From: Desulfobacterales bacterium
GTDB taxonomy: Bacteria > Desulfobacterota > Desulfobacteria > Desulfobacterales > Desulfobacteraceae
DNA length: 6,147 nucleotides
Assembly: GCA_022361095.1 (NCBI GenBank)
Contig: JAKSBO010000338.1
Location: forward strand, 1-6,147
Direction: 5' to 3'
Part shown: in pieces, positions 1 to 5,874 of the stretch
Numbering within the stretch: the first letter of the stretch is position 1
Layout: the number at the start of each line of letters is the position of its first letter
Program-made: the position numbers and the translations under genes
Notes under the pieces: model-generated
Databases searched by the model: none
What the model was told of the DNA's origin: nothing
What the model saw: the letters and a program-made list of their open reading frames with translations, nothing else

Positions 1-427
1 GGGCCGGTTCCATGGTTTTTAGATCCACCTTGGCTGCGGACATTTTTGCTGTCTGGTTTTCAAGGGCCTGGCGTTTGGTTTCAAGGCTTGTCAGTTTTTC
101 ATCCAGTTCATGGGTGGCTTTGGCGATCCTTACATCCAAAGCATTAAGCTTTGTTTCAAGGTCCTGTGACACTTGTGCCATCTGGTTTGCCTGGGTCTGG
201 TCCGCATCCCCCACCTTTTCGGTGATATCCAAATAGACAAAAGTCAAAATGGCAATAATGATGCAGGGGATGATCACTGAGATGATGGTCACCCGCTGGG
301 ATAATTTTTCTATTTTAAGGGTGTTGGCCTCCTGCTGGAACATTGCGCCCCCAATGTCCGGCCTGTCCGTCTCAAATGCCTGATCATCATCCGGGGTCCG
401 GTAGTCTCCGAGTCTGTTTTCACTCAT
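1..427 (-). CDS. single-pass membrane protein with coiled coil (N-terminal part, cut by left edge)
   Basis: An open frame starts at the ATG at 427-425 and runs without a stop to base 1, giving 142 residues; the C-terminus lies outside the window. Residues 1-45 are polar and acidic (MSENRLGDYRTPDDD...). Residues 46-66 (VTIISVIIPCIIIAILTFVYL) form one clear hydrophobic segment. Residues 70-140 are rich in Gln, Lys, Glu and Ala with heptad-like Leu/Val/Ile spacing (DLETKLNALDVRIAKATHELDEKL...), as in a coiled coil. The topology is thus a short N-terminal tail, one membrane anchor and a long helical rod. The start sits 22 bases after the guaA stop with a weak GGCAGG-like ribosome site about 12 bases upstream, so it is probably translated from the guaA transcript. 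I do not recognise the family and no function is claimed. A later start at Met29 would keep the anchor and is not excluded. Confidence 0.72.
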   Translation of the reverse strand, partial: MSENRLGDYRTPDDDQAFETDRPDIGGAMFQQEANTLKIEKLSQRVTIISVIIPCIIIAILTFVYLDITEKVGDADQTQANQMAQVSQDLETKLNALDVRIAKATHELDEKLTSLETKRQALENQTAKMSAAKVDLKTMEPA

Positions 428-449
428 AACTGATTGGTGCCTGCCTTTG

Positions 450-1979
450 CTATTCCCATTCGATGGTGCCGGGTGGTTTTGAAGTAATGTCAAAGACCAC
501 ACGGTTTACTTTGTCCACTTCATTGATAATGCGGTTGGAAATTTTTCCTAAAAGATCGTGGGGCAATTTGGCCCAGTCCGCTGTCATGGCGTCGTTTGAT
601 GTGACGGCACGAATGGCCACGCAGTTGGCAAAGGTGCGCTTGTCTCCCATGACACCGACACTTTTTACCGGTAGGAGCACGGCAAAAGACTGCCACAGTT
701 TCCGATAAAGGCCTGCCTGTTTGATCTCCTGGATAAGAATGTCATCGGCCCTGCGAAGGATCTCCAAGCGTTCCTGGGTAATGTCCCCCAGGATGCGGAT
801 GGCAAGTCCGGGGCCGGGAAAGGGCTGGCGCCAGATCAACTCCTCGTTGATGCCCAGTTCCAGGCCAAGTTTTCTGACTTCATCTTTGAACAGCAGCTGC
901 AACGGTTCGATGAGTTTCAGGTTCATCTCTTCGGGCAACCCCCCAACATTGTGGTGGGATTTGATGACCGATGTGGGGCCGCCAAAAGCGGATTTGGATT
1001 CAATAATATCCGGATACAAGGTGCCCTGGCCAAGGAACTGGGCGCCTTCCACCTTTTTGGCCTCGGCGTCAAAAACATCAATGAAAAGTTTACCGATGAT
1101 CTTTCTTTTCTTTTCAGGGTCCGTAACCCCGGCCAGGGCCGTTAAAAATTTGTCTTGGGCATCTACAAATTTGATGTTCATATCCAGATTGGCCAGAAGG
1201 CTCACCTCAAGCTGCTCTTTTTCATTGAGGCGTAAAAGCCCGTTGTCTACAAAAATGCAGTGCAGATTTTTTCCTACGGCTTTATGGATCAGGGTCGCGG
1301 CAACAGAAGAGTCCACGCCGCCTGAAAGGCCCATGATCACTTTTTTATCGCCAACGGCATCTTTGATCTGAGCAATGGCGCCTTCACTAAAGGACTTCAT
1401 GGTCCAGTTCTGATCGCATTCGCACACATCAAAGAGAAAATGGCGGATCATGGCAGACCCGTTAATTGAATGCTCCACCTCCGGATGAAATTGCAGGCCG
1501 AACAGTTTTTTGGGATAATTGGCAATGGCCGCAATGGGGGTGTTGTCGGTCTGTGCGGTAATTTCAAATCCCGGGGGCAACGCTTTTGCAGAATCGCCAT
1601 GGCTCATCCAGCACTGAAAGCTGTCGTCCATCCCCTTAAACAGGGGGTTGCCCTGATTTATCCGCAGTTCGGCAAAGCCGTACTCTTTTTTGCCGGCTTG
1701 TTCAATGGTACCCCCAAGGGTATGTACCATGTACTGCATGCCGTAGCAGATACCAAGAATCGGTACGCCTAGGTCAAAAATGCCGGCGTCAATGGTTGGG
1801 CTGTTTTCTTCATAAATGGATGACGGCCCGCCGGAAAGAATGATGCCTGTGGGGGAAAGGCCCTTTATTTTATCAAGGGGGATATCCGAGGGTTCCACCT
1901 GGCAGTAAACATTATTTTCCCTAACACGCCGGGCAATCAGTTGATTAAACTGGGATCCGAAGTCAATAACAATGATCAT
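450..1979 (-). CDS. guaA: GMP synthase (glutamine-hydrolysing)
   Basis: Converts XMP to GMP using ATP and glutamine, the last step of de novo guanine nucleotide synthesis, in the cytoplasm. The protein is 509 residues, usual for the family. An N-terminal class I glutamine amidotransferase domain (about 1-190) carries the nucleophile Cys78 in GICYGMQYM and the partners His165 and Glu167 in LQFHPEVEH. The ATP-pyrophosphatase domain follows with the P-loop SGGVDSS at 219-225. The C-terminal dimerisation and XMP-binding domain ends in the family hallmark KPPGTIEWE. All key residues are present and the gene looks intact. I chose the ATG at 1979 because AGGA lies 9 to 12 bases upstream; an in-frame TTG at 1994 would add five residues but has no ribosome site and overlaps that one. 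It is divergent from efp and is followed after 22 bases by the membrane coiled-coil gene. Confidence 0.97.
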   Translation of the reverse strand: MIIVIDFGSQFNQLIARRVRENNVYCQVEPSDIPLDKIKGLSPTGIILSGGPSSIYEENSPTIDAGIFDLGVPILGICYGMQYMVHTLGGTIEQAGKKEYGFAELRINQGNPLFKGMDDSFQCWMSHGDSAKALPPGFEITAQTDNTPIAAIANYPKKLFGLQFHPEVEHSINGSAMIRHFLFDVCECDQNWTMKSFSEGAIAQIKDAVGDKKVIMGLSGGVDSSVAATLIHKAVGKNLHCIFVDNGLLRLNEKEQLEVSLLANLDMNIKFVDAQDKFLTALAGVTDPEKKRKIIGKLFIDVFDAEAKKVEGAQFLGQGTLYPDIIESKSAFGGPTSVIKSHHNVGGLPEEMNLKLIEPLQLLFKDEVRKLGLELGINEELIWRQPFPGPGLAIRILGDITQERLEILRRADDILIQEIKQAGLYRKLWQSFAVLLPVKSVGVMGDKRTFANCVAIRAVTSNDAMTADWAKLPHDLLGKISNRIINEVDKVNRVVFDITSKPPGTIEWE

Positions 1980-2129
1980 GGGTATTTCCTGCAATGATTA
2001 GATTTAAATCGGCAAATTTTCCTATAAATACGGGAAAATTGCAAGTTGTTTTTGGTCTGAACTTGCCAAGAAAGGCGGATTATGTTTTATTATGTTCGCT
2101 TTTAATATTTTTAAATTTAAGGAGATTGG
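1980..2129. promoter_or_regulatory. divergent guaA/efp control region with inverted repeat
   Basis: These 150 bases must hold the promoters of both genes. The clearest structure is an inverted repeat: AATTTTCC at 2015-2022 and GGAAAATT at 2033-2040, a perfect 8-bp pair around a 10-base AT-rich centre, extended by GC/GC at 2012-2013 and 2041-2042 past one bulged A. A 10-bp palindrome GATTTAAATC lies at 2001-2010, and another, TTAAATTTAA, at 2111-2120 just before the efp ribosome site AAGGAG (2119-2124). For efp, TTGCCA at 2063-2068 and TATTAT at 2088-2093 could be -35 and -10 elements, but the 19-base spacing is long. No convincing promoter pair is visible for guaA. The inverted repeat could be an operator or, on the guaA transcript, a leader hairpin. 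Confidence 0.45.
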
Positions 2130-2693
2130 ATGTATTTAGCCAGTGATTTGAGAAAAGGGCTTAAACTGGAGATTGATGGTGATCCCCATGTAATTGTCGG
2201 TTTTGAGTTTAAAAAACCGGGCAAGGGGCAGTCCCTGTATAAATGCAAACTGAAGAATATGATCACAGGTTCCCAGTTTGAACGCACCTACCGTTCCGGT
2301 GACAAATTTGAAAAGGCGGATCTGGAAGAAACGGAGATGGAATACCTCTATTCAGATCGGGATGGCTGGTGGTTTATGAACTCAACCACCTACGACCAGA
2401 TTATGTTGACCAAGGAGCAGATCGGGGAGAACGTAGACCTGCTCAAGGAAAACACTGTCTGCACTGTACTCCTGCATAATCAAAACCCCATTGGCGTCAC
2501 ACTTCCCAACTTTGTGGTTCTGCGGGTCACTGCCACCGAACCCTGGGCCAAAGGGGATACCGCCACGGGCGACACCAAGCCGGCTACGGTTGAAACCGGG
2601 TTTGCAGTTCAGGTGCCGCCTTTTGTAAATGAAGATCAGTTGATCAAGATTGATACCCGGACCCGGGAATACGTTGAGCGGGCCAGTGAATAG
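2130..2693 (+). CDS. efp: translation elongation factor P
   Basis: Binds the ribosome between the P and E sites and promotes peptide bond formation on consecutive prolines. The protein is 187 residues, normal length, with the three family beta domains: KOW-like N-terminal (about 1-60), central OB (about 65-128) and C-terminal OB (about 130-187). The loop KPGKGQS carries Lys32, which corresponds to the lysine that receives beta-lysine (EpmA/EpmB) in Escherichia coli; it is not the arginine used in EarP systems. The enzyme that modifies it here is not in the window. The C-terminal signature is clear: GDTKPATVETGFAVQVP, then IKIDTRTREYVERA. AAGGAG at 2119-2124 lies five bases before the ATG, an excellent ribosome site. 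It is the only gene in its unit that can be seen: 461 gene-free bases follow. Confidence 0.97.
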   Translation: MYLASDLRKGLKLEIDGDPHVIVGFEFKKPGKGQSLYKCKLKNMITGSQFERTYRSGDKFEKADLEETEMEYLYSDRDGWWFMNSTTYDQIMLTKEQIGENVDLLKENTVCTVLLHNQNPIGVTLPNFVVLRVTATEPWAKGDTATGDTKPATVETGFAVQVPPFVNEDQLIKIDTRTREYVERASE

Positions 2694-2716
2694 CTGCCAT
2701 GAAATCAGACGTTTTT

Positions 2717-2758
2717 ATATGAAAGTGCCGATACCTTGTTGGGTTTCTTTCATGTTTT
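2717..2758 (+). terminator. possible weak terminator after efp
   Basis: Bases 2717-2725 (ATATGAAAG) pair with 2747-2755 (CTTTCATGT) as a 9-bp stem containing one T-G pair, followed by a short T run ending at 2758. The stem is AT-rich and its loop is 21 bases, so it is a poor intrinsic terminator. It is the best candidate directly behind efp, 24 bases past the stop. Confidence 0.25.
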
Positions 2759-3040
2759 GTTGTGGGGTGAGTCTGGGTGTCGATGGACCAGGTCAGTCCA
2801 TGGATTTTGTTGGAACCCGGCCAGGGAAGACGCTTTCCTGGTCAGGGGATTCCCATGAGACAACCGTGTCGCTTATCCTGCCTTTATAAACCGTTATTTT
2901 CAAGATTTCTTTAATTTTTCAAAACAAAAAAATTCTTACCCCGGTGATTCCCAAGCGGCGCTGTCGTGGGGTGGCTCAAGATAGGGCCATCGCATGAAAA
3001 AGGGCGCTTATCCAGATTTGTACATCCGGCCGGCAGATAA

Positions 3041-3074
3041 TATTGCAAATCGCAATAAGGTAATGTAAATTTAC
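3041..3074 (+). promoter_or_regulatory. candidate promoter with overlapping dyads, upstream of the NTF2-like gene
   Basis: TTGCAA at 3043-3048 and TAAATT at 3066-3071, spaced by 17 bases, each match four of six bases of the sigma-70 consensus. The -35 box lies inside a perfect inverted repeat, TATTGC (3041-3046) and GCAATA (3052-3057) around five bases. The -10 box lies inside the 10-bp palindrome GTAAATTTAC (3065-3074). Dyads over both boxes suggest a repressor or activator site. Transcription from here would give a leader of roughly 75 bases that contains the 5-bp GCGGA/TCCGC hairpin at 3088-3101. TTGACC at 3081-3086 is an alternative -35 but has no good partner. Confidence 0.3.
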
Positions 3075-3154
3075 TCTCGTTTGACCGGCGGACGCATCCG
3101 CGTAATTTAGATAATTATTGCAAGATCATTATTTCACGGAAAGGAGAGGTTACA

Positions 3155-3631
3155 ATGGGAGAAAATACAATCACTGCTGAAGAAGTAAGCCAGGCGCAAC
3201 AGGCTTGGGGTGAAGGCATCGTGGTCATCGGCAAAATATTTACGGACGGAGGCGATTACGTCAAGGCTGCAGAAAATCATATTGATACCCTATATGATTT
3301 TCAGTCCGGTCCAGTGCTTTTTAAACCCACAAAAGCTGCCGAAAGTCAGTTCCGCATGACGCGGGAATCGGCCGTGTCATATTTTGTCAGCGGCAATGAC
3401 AATTTTAAGGAAGATCACGGGTTTGCCATCCACCCATGGACCAAAGTGCGCTTTGAAAATGCAGGAACCTTTATCACAGGCAATTATGCAGTTGCCATGG
3501 GTAACTACTTTTTTACAGAAACCGATGGTACGGAGGTCAAGGTGGAATACACTTTCGGCTATGTCAAAGACGCTGAAGGTCAGTTAAATATTAACCTGCA
3601 TCACTCTTCAGTGCCGTTCAGCGCAGACTGA
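3155..3631 (+). CDS. NTF2/SnoaL-like fold protein of unknown function
   Basis: A complete 158-residue cytoplasmic protein with no signal peptide, no membrane segment and no cysteine. The pattern fits the NTF2-like alpha+beta cone: N-terminal helices (about 7-50, including AQQAWGEGIVVIGKIF and the NHIDTLYDF helix), then strands with the motifs VLFKPTKA (54-61), HPWTKVRFENAG (93-104), YAVAMGNYFF (111-120), VKVEYTFGYVKD (128-139) and the terminal strand INLHHSSVP (146-154). From memory, close relatives in sulfate reducers and other proteobacteria are listed as phosphoribosyl-AMP cyclohydrolase, but HisI needs zinc-binding cysteines and this protein has none. The conserved His/Ser end could line a small-molecule pocket; the ligand is unknown. 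AAGGAGAGG at 3141-3149 is a strong ribosome site, which suggests good expression. The oxidoreductase gene follows on the same strand after 190 structured bases, so any functional link is speculative. Confidence 0.85.
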   Translation: MGENTITAEEVSQAQQAWGEGIVVIGKIFTDGGDYVKAAENHIDTLYDFQSGPVLFKPTKAAESQFRMTRESAVSYFVSGNDNFKEDHGFAIHPWTKVRFENAGTFITGNYAVAMGNYFFTETDGTEVKVEYTFGYVKDAEGQLNINLHHSSVPFSAD

Positions 3632-3650
3632 TCCTGTTCATCATCTTCAA

Positions 3651-3699
3651 GCTGTCCTTTCCCTTCCCCGGGCCGGGGCGGTTTGAAGAACCGGACAGC
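3651..3699 (+). repeat. nested inverted repeats, possible three-way junction
   Basis: An outer perfect 7-bp pair, GCTGTCC at 3651-3657 and GGACAGC at 3693-3699, encloses two adjacent hairpins: CCCC (3666-3669) with GGGG (3675-3678) around GGGCC, and GGTT (3680-3683) with AACC (3689-3692) around TGAAG. Only one base separates the two inner stems and none separates the second from the outer stem. It begins 20 bases after the NTF2-like stop. There is no T run after it, so it is not a standard intrinsic terminator; it might protect the 3' end of that message or act as an RNA element. Confidence 0.45.
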
Positions 3700-3718
3700 G
3701 CCTTGGTTGCATCAACAG

Positions 3719-3753
3719 GTATTCATATACGCACATTGATGTGCCTTGAATAC
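3719..3753. promoter_or_regulatory. two-tier dyad upstream of the molybdoenzyme gene
   Basis: Two perfect inverted repeats share one centre: the outer pair GTATTCA (3719-3725) and TGAATAC (3747-3753), and the inner pair GCACAT (3731-3736) and ATGTGC (3739-3744) around TG. The unpaired parts between tiers are five and two bases. It could be an operator, with two half-sites per side, or a 13-bp interrupted RNA hairpin. No T run follows. The factor is not identifiable. Confidence 0.4.
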
Positions 3754-3771
3754 GGTTAAAAGTCCTTTGCC

Positions 3772-3798
3772 CTGTAAGTGGATTTTAAAATTTTACAG
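3772..3798 (+). promoter_or_regulatory. inverted repeat and possible -10 box just before the molybdoenzyme start
   Basis: CTGTAA at 3772-3777 pairs with TTACAG at 3793-3798 across 15 bases, which contain the palindrome ATTTTAAAAT (3782-3791). TAAAAT at 3786-3791 matches five of six bases of a -10 box, but no good -35 lies at the right distance, as may happen at an activator-dependent promoter. The repeat ends 23 bases before the start codon, and the bases between hold no clear ribosome site. Confidence 0.28.
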
Positions 3799-3821
3799 CC
3801 CGGCACAGCAGAACGATTAGG

Positions 3822-5768
3822 ATGAGAAACATCAAAAAAATTATTACCACCTGTACCAGGGACTGCCCCAACACCTGCGGGCTTGAAGCCACGGTTGAAG
3901 ACGGTCGCCTGGTTCGCTTGGCAGGGTCGAAAGAACATCCGCTGACCCGGGGGGTGGCGTGTCACAAAGCTTTAAAATACATTGACCGGGTTTACAGCAA
4001 GGACCGACTTGTAAAGCCCATGATGCGTGGCAGGTCAAACTGGCGGGAGGTTACTTGGGATGAGGCTTTGGATGTCATTGCTGAAAAGATGAAGATGATC
4101 CGTGATGAAGATGGCCCCGAAGCGATTCTCTACTATCAAGGCTATGGCGAACGAACCGCGCTTAAGTTGCTCAACAAGTACTTTTTCAATCTCTTCGGCG
4201 GGGTGACCACCCTGCACGGGTCATTGTGCGGCGGCACGGGACAGGCATCCCAGAACCTGGACTTGGGCAAGCGTATTTCCCATGATCCTTTGGATCATTA
4301 CAACGCCAAGGCCATGATACTCTGGGCCAGGAATCCTGCCACCACACAGATCGGACTGGTTCCCATCATCAAGGATATACAGAAGAGAGGCGGCCGGATC
4401 ATCACCATTGATCCCTTCCGAAACCGAAGTGCCGCCTTTGCCGACCGGCACATTGCTCCGGCCCCGAACATGGATGTGTACCTGGCCATGGCTGCCGCCA
4501 AACTTTTGATCGGCCGAAATGCCCATGACACAGTTTTCCTTTCCAGGCACAGTGCTGGGTTTGACGCCTACAAAGCCATCCTTGACCGCTACAGCATAGA
4601 TGAGCTCTGCTGCCTTGCCGGTGTCTGCCAAGAAGAGGCCCAATATGTCGCAGAGACGCTGATTTTTTTTAAACCCACAGCAATCCTTCTGGGATGGGGA
4701 CTTCACCGTCATAAAGACGCCCATTTCACCATCCGCGCCATTGATGCGTTAGGGGCGATTTCGGGAAATATCGGTGTACAAGGCGGAGGGGTCAGCCAGG
4801 GGTTTGAAGAGTACGGTCCCTATGATCCGAAATGCTGGGGAGACCAGCTCAATCCCAAACGCCGGACACTTCTGATGCCCTATCTGGGACAAGAACTCTT
4901 AGATGCAGAGAATCCGCCGATTCGCATGGTTTACGTAACAGCCGCCAACCCGGCCTGCATGGCTCCGAACTCCGAACGCGTGGTGGAGGCTTTCAAGCGC
5001 ATGGCGTTCGTGGTCTACAGCGGCCATTTCTTGGATGATACTGCAGAATTGGCGGATGTGCTTTTGCCGGCCACCACCTTTCTTGAAGAATACGATGTCA
5101 TGGCAAGCTACGGCCACAACTATGTGGGCCCTGTAAATCCCGCCATTGAGCCCGTGGGCGATTGCCGAAGTGAATTTGAGATGTTTACGGAACTTGCCAA
5201 ACGGTTTTCCTTTAAAGATCAATTTTGCAAAAGTGCAGAACAATGGCTGGACAAAATCTGCGATCCGATCAAAACCTGGGGCGGTGACCTGGGGCAACTG
5301 AGAAAGGCCCCTTTTCGCATCCCGGAACCCATGGCGCCTTACCTTGACAAGGTTTTTTCCACGCCTTCGGGGAAATTTGAGTTCATGGCTCAATTTGATG
5401 GGGATCGCCTCAAAAACGATGACAAAAATTATCCGTACACCCTGTTGAGTGTCGCTCCCTTCGATTATATCTGTTCCGAACGAACCCTTGCAGATCATCC
5501 TCCCTTGCCAACGGTGTGTCTGCACCCTGCTGAAGCAGATAAACTGGGACTGGCCGATGGCCAGCCCGTAATGGTTAAGAGCCGAATCGGCAGTGTGAAA
5601 GCACTGCTTTGCACCGATACGTCCACAAGACGGGATTGCCTGGTTACCGAACGCGGCGGATGGATCAAGGCCGGTCATGGGTTGAACCGGCTCACAGCCG
5701 AAATGGTGAGTACGGTGGGTAACGGGACACCTTATTACGATACCCGGGTCACACTGTCTATTGTTTGA
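3822..5768 (+). CDS. molybdopterin-dependent [4Fe-4S] oxidoreductase (DMSO reductase superfamily), substrate unknown
   Basis: A complete 648-residue catalytic subunit of the Mo/W-bis-MGD superfamily. The N-terminus carries the [4Fe-4S] motif C11-x3-C15-x3-C19-x27-C47 (CTRDCPNTCGL, then RGVACHK). The main molybdopterin domain spans about 55-460, with LHGSLCGGTGQ at 131-141, where Cys136 (or Ser134) is the likely metal ligand; ILWARNPATT at 166-175; IITIDP at 193-198; AANPACMAPNSERV at 374-387; and ADVLLPATTFLEEYD at 411-425. The C-terminal dinucleotide-binding domain covers about 538-648 (YTLLSVAPFDY through HGLNRLT). The sequence resembles the large CxRDCPDTC group of uncharacterised soluble enzymes. 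There is no twin-arginine signal, so it should be cytoplasmic, and no electron-transfer or membrane subunit lies beside it. The start is set by elimination: an in-frame stop lies at 3786-3788, no start codon lies between, and a later start would lose the cluster cysteines. The ribosome site is weak. The substrate cannot be told from sequence. Confidence 0.92.
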   Translation: MRNIKKIITTCTRDCPNTCGLEATVEDGRLVRLAGSKEHPLTRGVACHKALKYIDRVYSKDRLVKPMMRGRSNWREVTWDEALDVIAEKMKMIRDEDGPEAILYYQGYGERTALKLLNKYFFNLFGGVTTLHGSLCGGTGQASQNLDLGKRISHDPLDHYNAKAMILWARNPATTQIGLVPIIKDIQKRGGRIITIDPFRNRSAAFADRHIAPAPNMDVYLAMAAAKLLIGRNAHDTVFLSRHSAGFDAYKAILDRYSIDELCCLAGVCQEEAQYVAETLIFFKPTAILLGWGLHRHKDAHFTIRAIDALGAISGNIGVQGGGVSQGFEEYGPYDPKCWGDQLNPKRRTLLMPYLGQELLDAENPPIRMVYVTAANPACMAPNSERVVEAFKRMAFVVYSGHFLDDTAELADVLLPATTFLEEYDVMASYGHNYVGPVNPAIEPVGDCRSEFEMFTELAKRFSFKDQFCKSAEQWLDKICDPIKTWGGDLGQLRKAPFRIPEPMAPYLDKVFSTPSGKFEFMAQFDGDRLKNDDKNYPYTLLSVAPFDYICSERTLADHPPLPTVCLHPAEADKLGLADGQPVMVKSRIGSVKALLCTDTSTRRDCLVTERGGWIKAGHGLNRLTAEMVSTVGNGTPYYDTRVTLSIV

Positions 5769-5813
5769 ACGAAACGTCACCCATCTGCGCCTTGCATCTG
5801 GGCAAGTTTTCGT
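5769..5813. repeat. interrupted hairpin in the convergent spacer; possible terminator or interspersed repeat
   Basis: Directly after the oxidoreductase stop, ACGAAA (5769-5774) pairs with TTTCGT (5808-5813), then C5775 with G5806 past one bulged T, CCCA (5780-5783) with TGGG (5799-5802), and TGC (5786-5788) with GCA (5794-5796) around a 5-base loop, with small internal loops between. It could end transcription from either side, but neither flank has a clean T run. The core GCGCCTTGCATCTGGG resembles, from memory, intergenic repeats common in Desulfobacterales genomes; that cannot be tested here. Confidence 0.35.
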
Positions 5814-5874
5814 CTAAACACAAGTAGTGTCTAACCGAAATTTGGCAGATTTTGACCACAGGGATATATTGGAA

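Larger units (their letters stand above)
2694..3154. other. 461-base gene-free spacer between efp and the NTF2-like gene
   Basis: No credible gene on either strand. The first ATG (2699) gives only seven codons and lacks a ribosome site. The stretch holds several inverted repeats: 2717-2755 (possible efp terminator); ATGGAC at 2783-2788 with GTCCAT at 2796-2801; CCAGGGAA at 2821-2828 with TTTCCTGG at 2834-2841 (one G-T pair); AATTTTT at 2913-2919 with AAAAATT at 2928-2934; the palindrome CCGGCCGG at 3026-3033; the candidate promoter and operator at 3041-3074; and GCGGA-CGCA-TCCGC at 3088-3101. The bases from 2885 to 2937 are AT-rich. No known riboswitch, tRNA or other RNA class is recognisable. 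Confidence 0.5.

Noticed and set aside
721..1371. A 216-residue open frame on the plus strand, antisense to guaA
   Set aside because: It lies wholly within the clearly functional guaA gene, has no ribosome site and a low-complexity Ser/Arg-rich product typical of an antisense shadow.
1980..1994. TTG start for guaA at 1994, five codons upstream
   Set aside because: No ribosome site lies before it, and the good site AGGA for the ATG at 1979 falls within those five codons; homologues begin near MIIVIDFGSQ.
2650..2889. A 79-residue plus-strand open frame overlapping the end of efp
   Set aside because: It starts inside efp in another frame without a ribosome site and its product is irregular, with no recognisable features.
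2938..2973. Possible riboswitch built on TACCCC/GGGGTG in the spacer before the NTF2-like gene
   Set aside because: Only a 6-bp stem with one wobble pair closes it, and no conserved core of a known riboswitch class could be recognised.
3155..3631. Identification as phosphoribosyl-AMP cyclohydrolase (HisI)
   Set aside because: HisI uses conserved cysteines to bind zinc; this protein has no cysteine at all and lacks the HisI motifs.
3772..3798. TyrR-like box, because of TGTAA and TTACA half-sites
   Set aside because: The TyrR box has six bases between TGTAAA and TTTACA; here the half-sites are much further apart.
4221..4724. A 167-residue open frame on the minus strand
   Set aside because: Shadow of the oxidoreductase catalytic domain, with no family resemblance or ribosome site.
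4899..5780. A 293-residue open frame on the minus strand, antisense to the oxidoreductase
   Set aside because: The opposite strand encodes conserved molybdopterin motifs throughout; the antisense product shows no recognisable domain.
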